This document shows positions 1 to 6,590 of a stretch of 9,700 bases of DNA, in pieces. Position 1 is the stretch's first letter. Every line of letters begins with the position of its first letter. Location of the stretch: positions 1-9,700 of the forward strand of contig CAYXFD010000043.1 in the NCBI GenBank assembly GCA_964464175.1, given 5' to 3'. The position numbers and the translations under genes are program-made. The notes beneath the pieces are model-generated. The model did no database searches. It was not told the origin of the DNA and was given only the letters and a program-made list of their open reading frames with translations. The stretch is from CAYXFD01 sp964464175. GTDB lineage: Bacteria; Cloacimonadota; Cloacimonadia; Cloacimonadales; JAJBBL01.

Positions 1-34
1 ACAAAAAGGCATATATGCTCCTGTTATTTATTAG

Positions 35-189
35 ACCAGAGCAGGATGCTCCGGAGACTTTGGTCAAAGGCAAGATGCCTTTGATACATTGAAAATACCA
101 GACCTGGAAGGTCTGGAGACCTTGGTCAAAGGCTGGACCCAGTGAAGTAAAAAACAAGACTTCACGGGTTGAAAAGCCTTTGATACATT
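35..189. repeat. Two related hairpin repeat units with compensatory arm changes
   Basis: Two copies of a modular element follow each other. Each has a hairpin with a GGA loop, then GGAGAC(T/C)TTGGTC, then AAAGGC, then GCCTTTGATACATT. In unit 1 the first hairpin is GAGCA-GGA-TGCTC (39-51), and AAAGGC/GCCTTT form an 8-bp hairpin (65-83, loop AGA). In unit 2 the first hairpin is CCAGACCT-GGA-AGGTCTGG (98-116). Its AAAGGC (128-133) and GCCTTT (176-181) are pushed apart by an inserted hairpin with arms GTGAAGT/ACTTCAC (142-148 and 159-165). The first-hairpin arms differ between units but each stays self-complementary, while the loop and flanks are conserved. The region is downstream of the lipoprotein gene ending at 279 and may be its 3' untranslated region. 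Function unknown; it could be a small non-autonomous mobile repeat or a structured RNA/DNA site. Confidence 0.7.
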
Positions 190-261
190 AAAAGCCTTTG
201 ATACATTGGATGTGTCTGATACATTGGATGTGCCTGATACATTGGAAGCCTCTTATGCAAT
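172..261. repeat. 18-bp tandem repeat ending in GATACATT
   Basis: Four ungapped 18-bp copies run at 172-189, 190-207, 208-225 and 226-243, and a degenerate fifth at 244-261. The first two are identical (AAAAGCCTTTGATACATT). Copies 3 and 4 share GGATGTG(T/C)CTGATACATT. All four keep the tail TGATACATT, which is also the tail of the hairpin unit at 77-90, so the array probably grew by duplication of that element's right end. Because 18 is a multiple of three, one plus-strand frame stays open through it, but that frame runs antisense into a real gene and has no sign of being coding. Confidence 0.85.
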
Positions 262-278
262 GTTTCAAAGCACACACT

Positions 279-1619
279 CTATGGGGCAAGAACACGTGTG
301 TATTCTTCAATTTTTGTGGTCATAATCTCAAGGAGCCTATCTTTTGCCAGATCAATCGCTCTGTTACGATCATGATGAAATGATTTAGTCTCTTCGGCAA
401 CTGCCGAATCCCGGAGGTCTATAACATGTCCGTCGAGTTCCTTTCCTCTGAATCTTATCAACCCGTTGCCTTTATAGCAGATACCCAAATACTCGTTTGT
501 TGACGAATAATTAACATCAAAAGAAACCTCCACATTAATATCGGCATCTCTTCGATTTGTAGTCACAAACCAGTTATCGGTTGCCGAGAAAACCCTCTTC
601 AAGCGATTTGTGATGTCATGGGCATTCTGTGAAGAACCATCAACAAGATACTCTACATCAAGCCAGATGCTATATTCTTGCGGACATTCGAGATAAACCG
701 CCTTTTCGATACGAGTAAAACTACGGATGAGATTTCGGGCATAAGCTTCTTCTTCAGGGTAAAGATTAGGAGCTATAGGAATGTACTCTGCTGCTGCCCG
801 AACCGTGAAACTTCTGTATTGAGGACAATAGTCAATGTAGTTAAGGATAATCCTGCCGTTTTCATTCGGCACATACCTTCCGGTAGGAAAATCAAGGGGT
901 ACAGATGAGAATACTCTCCCTTGACTTCTTACCTCAACGGTAATTGTTCTATCTCTCGTTAAAGGATCTGCTCCGGAGACGCTTACGTTAAAACTGAGGT
1001 TATTAAGAATCCGGTCAATTCTGTTTTTAAAAAAGACATAATCATATTCGGCATCTATCCTAAAGGGAATCAATAACTGGCTCAAATAAGACGATGTCAA
1101 TACTAATCGTCTTAATTGCAGTCCGGCATCTCTTTCATTATCAATCCCGTTAAGAAGCTGCAGTATCCTATCCTGTATCACTCTCTGGGATACGAGAAAA
1201 TCTGCTCTATCGAGGGAAGCCAGGCAAAAATAATCACTTCCTATACGGTCTAACGACTCTGTCTTGATTCCAGGTAGTCTGCCGTAGGATAAACTACCTA
1301 TTCTATCTTCGATAAAACTACTATAGTATCTTCTTTCGCCCTCGGCAATTTCTTGTTCGACCTGTCTGAATTCGGTGGCGATATATACCCGGATTTGATT
1401 AAGAATTGAAGCTCTGGCTGCTTCTTCTGCAGATTTTGCCGTACTTCCGGAACCGGTTCCATAATAACGGAATGCCGTGCTCACCGGTGGATTCGTAATA
1501 TATGAAGGGAGTGAAGTTTCCCGCTTATCTTCGGGAATTGACTGTTCTCTTTCTGCAACCCGACCCTGATGGCAGCCAAAAATTGCTAAACAAAGGATTA
1601 GAATTGTTATCAGCTTCAT
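279..1619 (-). CDS. LPP20-like lipoprotein, 446 aa, unknown function
   Basis: Predicted lipoprotein. A short signal peptide ends in the lipobox IFGC, so Cys16 should be lipidated, probably in the outer membrane. Residues ~36-130 have the pattern of LPP20-family lipoproteins: a Pro-rich start, YYGTGSG, then an Ala-rich helix (SAEEAARASILNQI) and a Tyr-rich stretch. The middle (~200-280) looks like a beta-sandwich. The end (~325-446) resembles the TolB-N/CsgG-like alpha-beta fold, with a strand-rich part and a final helix. This order is reminiscent of flagellar FlgT (LPP20-like plus TolB-N-like), but I see no specific motif that proves it. The ATG is supported by GAGGAG seven bases upstream, which overlaps the stop codon of the preceding CsgG-like gene, so the two are translationally coupled. 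The LPP20 resemblance is from pattern recognition only. Confidence 0.85.
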   Translation of the reverse strand: MKLITILILCLAIFGCHQGRVAEREQSIPEDKRETSLPSYITNPPVSTAFRYYGTGSGSTAKSAEEAARASILNQIRVYIATEFRQVEQEIAEGERRYYSSFIEDRIGSLSYGRLPGIKTESLDRIGSDYFCLASLDRADFLVSQRVIQDRILQLLNGIDNERDAGLQLRRLVLTSSYLSQLLIPFRIDAEYDYVFFKNRIDRILNNLSFNVSVSGADPLTRDRTITVEVRSQGRVFSSVPLDFPTGRYVPNENGRIILNYIDYCPQYRSFTVRAAAEYIPIAPNLYPEEEAYARNLIRSFTRIEKAVYLECPQEYSIWLDVEYLVDGSSQNAHDITNRLKRVFSATDNWFVTTNRRDADINVEVSFDVNYSSTNEYLGICYKGNGLIRFRGKELDGHVIDLRDSAVAEETKSFHHDRNRAIDLAKDRLLEIMTTKIEEYTRVLAP

Positions 1620-1630
1620 GCTTTTTCTCC

Positions 1631-2347
1631 TCAGATTACGAAAAACCAGATTGTATATATACTTGCCAGCAAAATAGAAAACCCGACAATGAGACTGATT
1701 GATCTCCCCTTACTTACGATATTAAAGCCGACTAACAGCCCAAAAATGATAACCAAACCGTAGAAATAATAGTTCAAGGGAAGCTGCGGCTTGAAGTATT
1801 CGGAGTACTCCTTTGACCAGATAACTCTTCCATCTTCTATGTTGTTGAAATGGCTATCAACGCTAAGGTAGAGTTTCCGTTTGCCCAATATGTTTTCAGC
1901 AGAGACATTAACTTTGCCGTAAATCAGTCCGTTCCATTGAGTCATTTGCCCTAACCGTCTCTGTCCATCTTTAGCATATATATCGGATTCCTGCAACCCT
2001 AATTCCTGTAATGATTTATCGAGATCTTGGCGCTCATAAACCCGGTATTCTGTTATCGCTACTATTTTTGAACGGAAGCGATTGTAAAACTTGTTTTGAA
2101 TATCACCTTTAAAGTGCCAGATACCTACTCTTTCTATAGATCTTCCCTGGTCATCAAACAGCTTTTCGGGTTCAATACGAGAAAACTCCAGGAATATCTC
2201 ATCGACAATCTTATCGAACATCTCATCGAGTTTAGTCTGCTCCCATGGTCTGAGACCCGAACTGTAGTCCTCAATAAGTTTGCCCTGATTGGCACTGATA
2301 TTTGTGTATAAAGCCAATACTAATATAATCGGCAGAATCTTTGTCAT
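1631..2347 (-). CDS. CsgG/FlgO-like exported protein with two C-terminal membrane helices
   Basis: 238 aa. A signal peptide (residues 1-19, ending NISA) is followed by a domain at ~40-185 with the signature of the CsgG/FlgO/LpoB fold: a first strand VGIWHFKGD, a segment ending VYERQDLDKSLQELGLQ (the 'vveR..l..il.E..lq' element), and GLIYGKV, matching the usual 'd.li.G.v' strand. Family members form secretion pores (CsgG), flagellar outer-membrane rings (FlgO) or activate penicillin-binding proteins (LpoB). This one has no lipobox and instead ends in two hydrophobic helices (~193-211 and 216-238) with almost no tail. Such an end is unusual for the family and suggests anchoring in the inner membrane with the domain in the periplasm. 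AGGGGG about seven bases before the ATG supports the start. The downstream lipoprotein gene begins 11 bases after the stop. Confidence 0.8.
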   Translation of the reverse strand: MTKILPIILVLALYTNISANQGKLIEDYSSGLRPWEQTKLDEMFDKIVDEIFLEFSRIEPEKLFDDQGRSIERVGIWHFKGDIQNKFYNRFRSKIVAITEYRVYERQDLDKSLQELGLQESDIYAKDGQRRLGQMTQWNGLIYGKVNVSAENILGKRKLYLSVDSHFNNIEDGRVIWSKEYSEYFKPQLPLNYYFYGLVIIFGLLVGFNIVSKGRSISLIVGFSILLASIYTIWFFVI

Positions 2348-2448
2348 ATTACCCCCTATATTTTTTTCATAGTAATTAATAACACTGCTGTGTTGGTCAT
2401 AAACCGGATATGAAGTCAGCTTCAGCGAAAAATGGAAGTTTTTTCAAA

Positions 2449-2462
2449 TTAAAAATCATCTC
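2449..2462. repeat. Intergenic 14-bp repeat, copy 1
   Basis: TTAAAAATCATCTC occurs here and again at 3043-3056. Each copy lies in one of the two adjacent intergenic gaps that flank the 124-aa gene. The next base pairs are also similar (AGG versus TGG). Role unknown: a shared 3'-end or regulatory element, or chance in AT-rich DNA. Confidence 0.4.
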
Positions 2463-2533
2463 AGGGATTTCGATACCTTATCAGTTCTCTTCCCATATTT
2501 CGACTTCTTACAACCGGATTTTGGGGTCTTCCA

Positions 2534-2908
2534 CTATATCTGAGAGCATGAATAGAGATTTGCTTTAAGGGATAATATACCGAAACCATACCCATCTCCC
2601 GGTATATCTTTAGCTAATTCCCAGTCTGAATTAATATCTTCTCTTAAATACAGATGGTAAGGGTCTGTCAAAAGGAATCTTTTACTTATCAGCTGTGCAC
2701 TAACCGAAAACCTTCTATATCCAAGGGCATAAGAGACTGCACCCCATTCGAGATCATGGTTTGAATGACCAAAGTATCCAATGCTCAAGTAATGGTTATA
2801 AAGATTCCTCTCTATAGTTTTCCTTTTAAAGTAGTAAGATTTCTCTCCACTTGCTAATAGTGGAACTACGAAGGTCAATAAAACGATAATTATTAAGATT
2901 CGCCTCAA
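2534..2908 (-). CDS. Small exported protein of unknown function (TTG start)
   Basis: 124 aa. A clear signal peptide (MRRILIIIVLLTFVVPLLA) is followed by ~100 residues rich in Tyr, Ser and alternating hydrophobic residues (YLSIGYFG, AVSYALGYRRFSVSAQLIS, GYGFGILSLKANL), a pattern typical of outer-membrane beta-barrel strands. It is too short to make a full barrel by itself and lacks the usual terminal aromatic residue, so it may be the 5' remnant of a longer barrel protein that acquired an early stop, or a small barrel-like subunit. The start is TTG: AAGGAG lies six bases upstream (2915-2920), and no in-frame ATG fits as well. I do not recognise the family. It sits between the MltC-like and CsgG-like genes on the same strand. 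Confidence 0.6.
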   Translation of the reverse strand: MRRILIIIVLLTFVVPLLASGEKSYYFKRKTIERNLYNHYLSIGYFGHSNHDLEWGAVSYALGYRRFSVSAQLISKRFLLTDPYHLYLREDINSDWELAKDIPGDGYGFGILSLKANLYSCSQI

Positions 2909-3042
2909 ATCAAACTCCTTGTTGCTTATCAGATTTATATTGAAGATTAAACAACTCTAATATTCGATGTTTCCAGCTTGGTCAAAAAACCTCTCATAAT
3001 GCGCTTCATGAGTTGTCTGATCATGACTTAAGACTGTCGTTG

Positions 3043-3056
3043 TTAAAAATCATCTC
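3043..3056. repeat. Intergenic 14-bp repeat, copy 2
   Basis: Exact second copy of TTAAAAATCATCTC, 198 bases of intergenic DNA separating the transglycosylase gene from the small exported protein gene. A further 10-bp match in this gap, CTTGGTCAAA at 2977-2986, repeats part of the hairpin unit at 121-130 and may be a worn copy or chance. Confidence 0.4.
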
Positions 3057-3106
3057 TGGAGCCTAAATCCTGATTTATTAAATTCATTGACTGCGGTTAG
3101 ATAATT

Positions 3107-4252
3107 CTATTCCACCTGAGCATAAATCGAATCTATTCTTTCCTTTACTGTCTTGATATAGTTGCGGGTTTCTTCCCACGGTAATTCTTTGTGAAGTTTT
3201 TGATACAATTTCTCGCTGTCCATAGTCGAGATGTCTGCCATCATCGAACTCATCTCTTCCCTGCTAATATTTCTCATTCTGCCGATCATGGCATGATAAA
3301 CGCTGCCGTGCCCCCCATTATAGCTGCAGATAATTGCATAATAACGATTTGTCTCGTTACTAACATCTTTCCAGATATTGTTTGAGAGCCAGTTCATATA
3401 ACCAATTCCCATTTCCATATTTCTTTCCGGATTGAATAAAACGCCGGAGGTCGGTTCTGCAGAATTGTTATATAATACCCTGTTCATAGTTAATCCGGCA
3501 TATTTAGGTACTATCTGCATTAATCCATAGGCATTTCCATGACGGTTATAGGCCTTCGGATTGAAATAAGATTCGGTGTGAATTATAGCAAGAACAACTG
3601 CAGGTCTGACATTAAAGCGTTTACAGAGCTTTTCTATGTAGGGACGATACTGTTCTGCCCGTTTTTTAACATGGTCAGGCACCATAGCTAAAGAGATGGT
3701 ATATTTGACACGCTCTTTGTTATCAGCGCCCACTATCGTTGTTTTCTCAGCTTTTTTTACGATCTCCTCTGCTGCCCGGTCAATTGTTTCGGGGGATAGA
3801 GTCTTTGTCTCGTCCAGCGGATCTTTCACCTGGTTTTGGAGAATAGTTTTTTCGGTCTCATCTTCCTGCTGAATAATGGCTATTAGTTGCTCTTTGACTA
3901 TTTCAGCTGCCTTCTCTTCTGCTCTTTCCTCCTCAACCGGCATTACCGCTTCGACTTGAACATTACCTGTTTCAAAATCAACCTGACTTCTTGCCCGAAA
4001 ATCTTCCGAATAACTAACCCATTCCTTCGTGGTAGATTCCAAAAACTCATTCCACTCCCGTTCGATCTGCTCTCTGAATTGTATGAACAAAGAATCTTGT
4101 TGACTATAATAGTTAGCTGCTTGACGTACTGATTCTTCTCTGAAGCTTTGGTATTCTTGATCTCTTTGGCTTGTAAACTCTTCAAAGCCGGTTTGCGAGA
4201 ACATCGCTGAAAAAATCATTAAGAAAACTGTGCTAATCATTAAACATTTCAT
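3107..4252 (-). CDS. MltC-like lytic transglycosylase (SLT domain)
   Basis: 381 aa. It should cleave the MurNAc-GlcNAc bond of peptidoglycan with formation of 1,6-anhydroMurNAc, in the periplasm. A signal peptide (~1-18) precedes an N-terminal region resembling the MltC N-terminal domain (~20-105: W-rich segment, then SEDFRARSQVDFETGNVQVEA, the 'RS.v.Fd.G.i.Ve' element). An acidic, Glu/Lys-rich linker follows, then the SLT lysozyme-like domain (~200-375). The catalytic Glu is Glu227 in AIIHTES; the motifs AYGLMQIVP (~241-249) and SYNGG (~310-314) complete the active-site signature. Unlike E. coli MltC there is no lipobox cysteine after the signal peptide, so it is probably soluble or otherwise tethered. 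I chose the ATG at 4252 because GGGAGG lies five bases upstream; an in-frame GTG at 4273 would put that site inside the gene. The OmpA-family gene ends 57 bases upstream, so both are probably one operon. Confidence 0.92.
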   Translation of the reverse strand: MKCLMISTVFLMIFSAMFSQTGFEEFTSQRDQEYQSFREESVRQAANYYSQQDSLFIQFREQIEREWNEFLESTTKEWVSYSEDFRARSQVDFETGNVQVEAVMPVEEERAEEKAAEIVKEQLIAIIQQEDETEKTILQNQVKDPLDETKTLSPETIDRAAEEIVKKAEKTTIVGADNKERVKYTISLAMVPDHVKKRAEQYRPYIEKLCKRFNVRPAVVLAIIHTESYFNPKAYNRHGNAYGLMQIVPKYAGLTMNRVLYNNSAEPTSGVLFNPERNMEMGIGYMNWLSNNIWKDVSNETNRYYAIICSYNGGHGSVYHAMIGRMRNISREEMSSMMADISTMDSEKLYQKLHKELPWEETRNYIKTVKERIDSIYAQVE

Positions 4253-4309
4253 AAATCCTCCCAAATAATTCACGATTAATTTTCTATAAAGGGCTTTCAG
4301 TCTTTCTTA

Positions 4310-5503
4310 CTACTTCTCGTATTGAAAGACGATTTCAACTCTCCTGTTTTGCTTTCTTCCTTCGTCGGTTTCATTGGTGGCTATAGGATTATCTTCGCCG
4401 TATCCCTTGATTAGAAAAGAGTCTTTCCGAAAACCTTTCTTAGAAAGCTGATTGACTACCGCACCGGCTCTTTTAAATGAAAGATCATAATTATAGGCTT
4501 TTGAACCAATGCTGTCAGTGTGACCCTCGATTTGAATCTTCCCTTTAATATCATATTGTCTGAGAATTCTTTCAATTTGACTCAAAGTGCTTAGGTTAAG
4601 TTCATTTCTTTCGATACTAAAAGAGTTAAAAGCAAAGTAAATATAATAAATCTCTCTAAAATTCTCAGGTGGCGGCGGAACCGGTTGATAAGAAATTGAC
4701 AGGTTTACTATTCTTGGTCTTTCGTCATGTAAACCACTCAAAAGCACAACTTCAGATTTGTTTCGTTCATATTCCGAATGTATACTCAAATTGTCAGTTC
4801 CGAAACTGTATGGGACGTAATAAATACCCATTTCATCTGATTCTGTTATCTTTTGCCAGTTGATAAAGATTGAAGCTCCGGCAAAAGGCTCTTTTGTGGC
4901 AGAATTCCAGATCTTTCCGGTAATTAATCTATCTCTTGGGAAAAACTCATTATCCCATTTTATTCTGTCATGATAGGGGATTATCGTACATACTTTCCAT
5001 AAACCGCAATTCTCACTATCAACATCTATGCTCACCGGATCACCATTAGCCGGGGTTATCTCAACAACTCTGTTTCTCCAGTCAAAGTTGTTGGTCATTA
5101 TCAGAGTTTTGTTCTTGTACAGCGAAATATTGACAGCGGGTAAGCTTTTCCCTGCTTGACCGGACCCGGGCAGTAGATCATCTACAGAAAAGCTGTTGCT
5201 CAACCAGATGACACATTCTTTTTGTAGATGTTCAGGCAACACGATCTCGAACAATACATCAAAGAATGATCTCGACCTTTTTATTTTAACACCACTGGAA
5301 TGTTCGAAATCAATCTCCCCTCCCCTGTTATCAATAATTGTATCATTTCCCGCTGGATCAATGATTGATACAAAAGGATAAACATCATCCGATTGAAAGA
5401 TATCCGCTGATTCGGGTATAGTGATTTTAAAAGTGTAATCTGCAGAGTAAAGGCAAACAAAAATAAAACACATTAATGATAGCAGTAAAATCGTTCTTAT
5501 CAC
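4310..5503 (-). CDS. OmpA-family peptidoglycan-binding protein with a carboxypeptidase-regulatory-like domain
   Basis: 397 aa. Signal peptide (1-20), an N-terminal beta-rich region (~21-190) that I do not recognise, a carboxypeptidase-regulatory-like beta-sandwich (~194-270, GKIWNSATKEPFAGASIFI), a Pro linker (PVPPPPE, 274-280), and an OmpA C-terminal domain (~285-395). The latter contains GHTDSIGS and LSFKRA; Asp330 and Arg345 are 15 residues apart, the same spacing as the diaminopimelate-binding pair known in OmpA proteins, and NRRVEI closes the domain. It should hold the outer membrane or a partner protein to peptidoglycan non-covalently. The start is GTG with GGAGG four bases upstream. 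It heads the likely operon with the MltC-like transglycosylase, pairing a wall-binding protein with a wall-cutting enzyme. The N-terminal region is not an eight-strand OmpA barrel by eye. Confidence 0.92.
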   Translation of the reverse strand: MIRTILLLSLMCFIFVCLYSADYTFKITIPESADIFQSDDVYPFVSIIDPAGNDTIIDNRGGEIDFEHSSGVKIKRSRSFFDVLFEIVLPEHLQKECVIWLSNSFSVDDLLPGSGQAGKSLPAVNISLYKNKTLIMTNNFDWRNRVVEITPANGDPVSIDVDSENCGLWKVCTIIPYHDRIKWDNEFFPRDRLITGKIWNSATKEPFAGASIFINWQKITESDEMGIYYVPYSFGTDNLSIHSEYERNKSEVVLLSGLHDERPRIVNLSISYQPVPPPPENFREIYYIYFAFNSFSIERNELNLSTLSQIERILRQYDIKGKIQIEGHTDSIGSKAYNYDLSFKRAGAVVNQLSKKGFRKDSFLIKGYGEDNPIATNETDEGRKQNRRVEIVFQYEK

Positions 5504-5561
5504 TGAACCTCCATGCAGTAGCGTAAAAATGTTTTCTCAGTATAATCATGACTATTGGTGA

Positions 5562-5590
5562 AATATACTTTACGTAGTTGTGCTTCACAA
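5562..5590 (-). promoter_or_regulatory. Possible sigma70-type promoter of the OmpA-family gene
   Basis: On the minus strand TTGTGA (4 of 6 to the -35 consensus), 17 bases, then TATATT (5 of 6 to the -10 consensus). It lies about 58 bases before the GTG start, in the 132-base gap after the upstream lipoprotein gene. Found by eye; the organism's consensus is unknown. Confidence 0.4.
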
Positions 5591-5635
5591 ACCACTAATC
5601 TTGCTTTTTAACTTAACAGAAAACAGAAGAGTTCT

Positions 5636-6517
5636 TTACAAAGCCATCTTCATCTCGATATAAACGGTATAACGGAGATTATTATCACGGAAAGCTGTGC
5701 TGATATAAGAGCGGCTCAGTTCTATATCCCTTAAGTTATAGAGAGTCTCTAAGGCAATAACATTTTTTTGTCTTTCTGATTCTGACAATTCAGCATTATC
5801 TAAAACACTTCCAACAGTTATTGAGAAATAATTTGCAAAGCTATGACGAGCCCCCTTGCTTGCTTTATCCCAGGCATCAACTAAACAGGCTGAAGAAGCT
5901 GAAGATATGCTATAAAGATAATCCGTCGTGACAATTATCTCATTTTTTTCATACCAGTCTGGCACTTCCGGGGATATGCTATCAACATTGAAAGTCGGTT
6001 CAATAATCCTTTCTTGATACAGAGAATCATTAGCTACTGGTTCATCCTGTAACTGAAAGAGAGCAATAAGATAGGAATTATGCAGCATGTAACATCTCAA
6101 TAACTCCAACCTGTCGTGAATTCTCCAAAGTTCCTTTGCATCCGAAACCTGAAAAATGTACGAACGTACCTGATCTCTTGCGATATCACCGTAAAGGTTT
6201 TGAATAATTATGTACTTATCAATATTGAAAGAGCTGAGATTACGGGCATATTGAACTGTCGCCATCTCTCTTGCCGTTTTATACATATCTGACCAATCCC
6301 GGGTTACTTTTGATACTCCGATTGTCAGGTTATCACCTTCAGGAAAACTTACTAACCATTCGCTAAGAGGTGTAAGTACTGAAGCAGTAGCAAAGGGATT
6401 CTCTCCTCCAGGTCTTTGCAGCTTGGAAACTTTATTGGCAGAACAGGCATTGATGGAGATCATAAAAACAAGGCAGCCGAAGCTAACAAGACAGATAACA
6501 GCTAAGTTTTTTGGCAT
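5636..6517 (-). CDS. LPP20-like lipoprotein with a duplicated domain, unknown function
   Basis: 293 aa from the ATG at 6517. The signal sequence MPKNLAVICLVSFGCLVFMI ends in the lipobox SINAC, giving lipidated Cys25. The mature part seems to hold two copies of an LPP20-like unit: one around LSEWLVSFPEGDNL plus an Ala/Met-rich helix (AREMATVQYARNL), and a second starting PDWYEKNEII with an Ala-rich helix (SSASSACLVDAWDKASKGA). Each has the 'P..W' start and helix-strand order seen in the neighbouring gene. An in-frame ATG at 6568 would add 17 residues, but a terminator-like hairpin occupies exactly that segment and the shorter start gives a standard signal peptide, so I prefer 6517. Neither start has a good ribosome-binding site, which is unusual here, because the other genes have strong ones. 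It may be translated weakly or controlled by the hairpin. Confidence 0.8.
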   Translation of the reverse strand: MPKNLAVICLVSFGCLVFMISINACSANKVSKLQRPGGENPFATASVLTPLSEWLVSFPEGDNLTIGVSKVTRDWSDMYKTAREMATVQYARNLSSFNIDKYIIIQNLYGDIARDQVRSYIFQVSDAKELWRIHDRLELLRCYMLHNSYLIALFQLQDEPVANDSLYQERIIEPTFNVDSISPEVPDWYEKNEIIVTTDYLYSISSASSACLVDAWDKASKGARHSFANYFSITVGSVLDNAELSESERQKNVIALETLYNLRDIELSRSYISTAFRDNNLRYTVYIEMKMAL

Positions 6518-6520
6518 AGT

Positions 6521-6566
6521 TAAGAAAAAAGGGGAAAACGAAATGAAGCGATCCATTTCGTTTTCC
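6521..6566 (-). terminator. Perfect 13-bp hairpin plus T-tract, terminator or attenuator
   Basis: Read on the minus strand, arm GGAAAACGAAATG (6566-6554), an 8-base loop, arm CATTTCGTTTTCC (6545-6533), then CC and TTTTTT (to ~6525). This is the architecture of an intrinsic terminator, although the stem is AT-rich. It begins 15 bases after the stop of the LPP20-like gene and ends four bases before the next start codon, so it would end the first transcript and also form the leader of the second. Confidence 0.6.
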
Positions 6567-6573
6567 ATATAAC

Positions 6574-6590
6574 AGAGAGTGCTACTCTCT
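6574..6590 (-). other. Small hairpin overlapping the stop codon
   Basis: AGAGAGT and ACTCTCT are perfect 7-bp arms around a 3-base loop; the TAG stop of the LPP20-like gene (6584-6582) lies at the loop edge. It is immediately before the 13-bp terminator-like hairpin, so two stem-loops follow each other at this gene end. Confidence 0.5.

Noticed and set aside
1..278. CRISPR array
   Set aside because: The 18-bp copies are directly adjacent with no spacers of constant length.
198..383. Plus-strand frame encoding repeated LIHWMC
   Set aside because: It arises from the 18-bp repeat being a multiple of three and runs antisense into the lipoprotein gene.
2381..2394. AACAC/GTGTT inverted repeat upstream of the CsgG-like gene as an operator
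   Set aside because: Five-base arms are too short to separate from chance and no promoter is clearly recognised next to it.
4300..4330. Inverted repeat GTCTTTC/GAAAGAC spanning the OmpA-family stop as a terminator
   Set aside because: Only 7-bp arms with a 17-base loop and no T-tract, and the next gene is close, so operon read-through is more likely.
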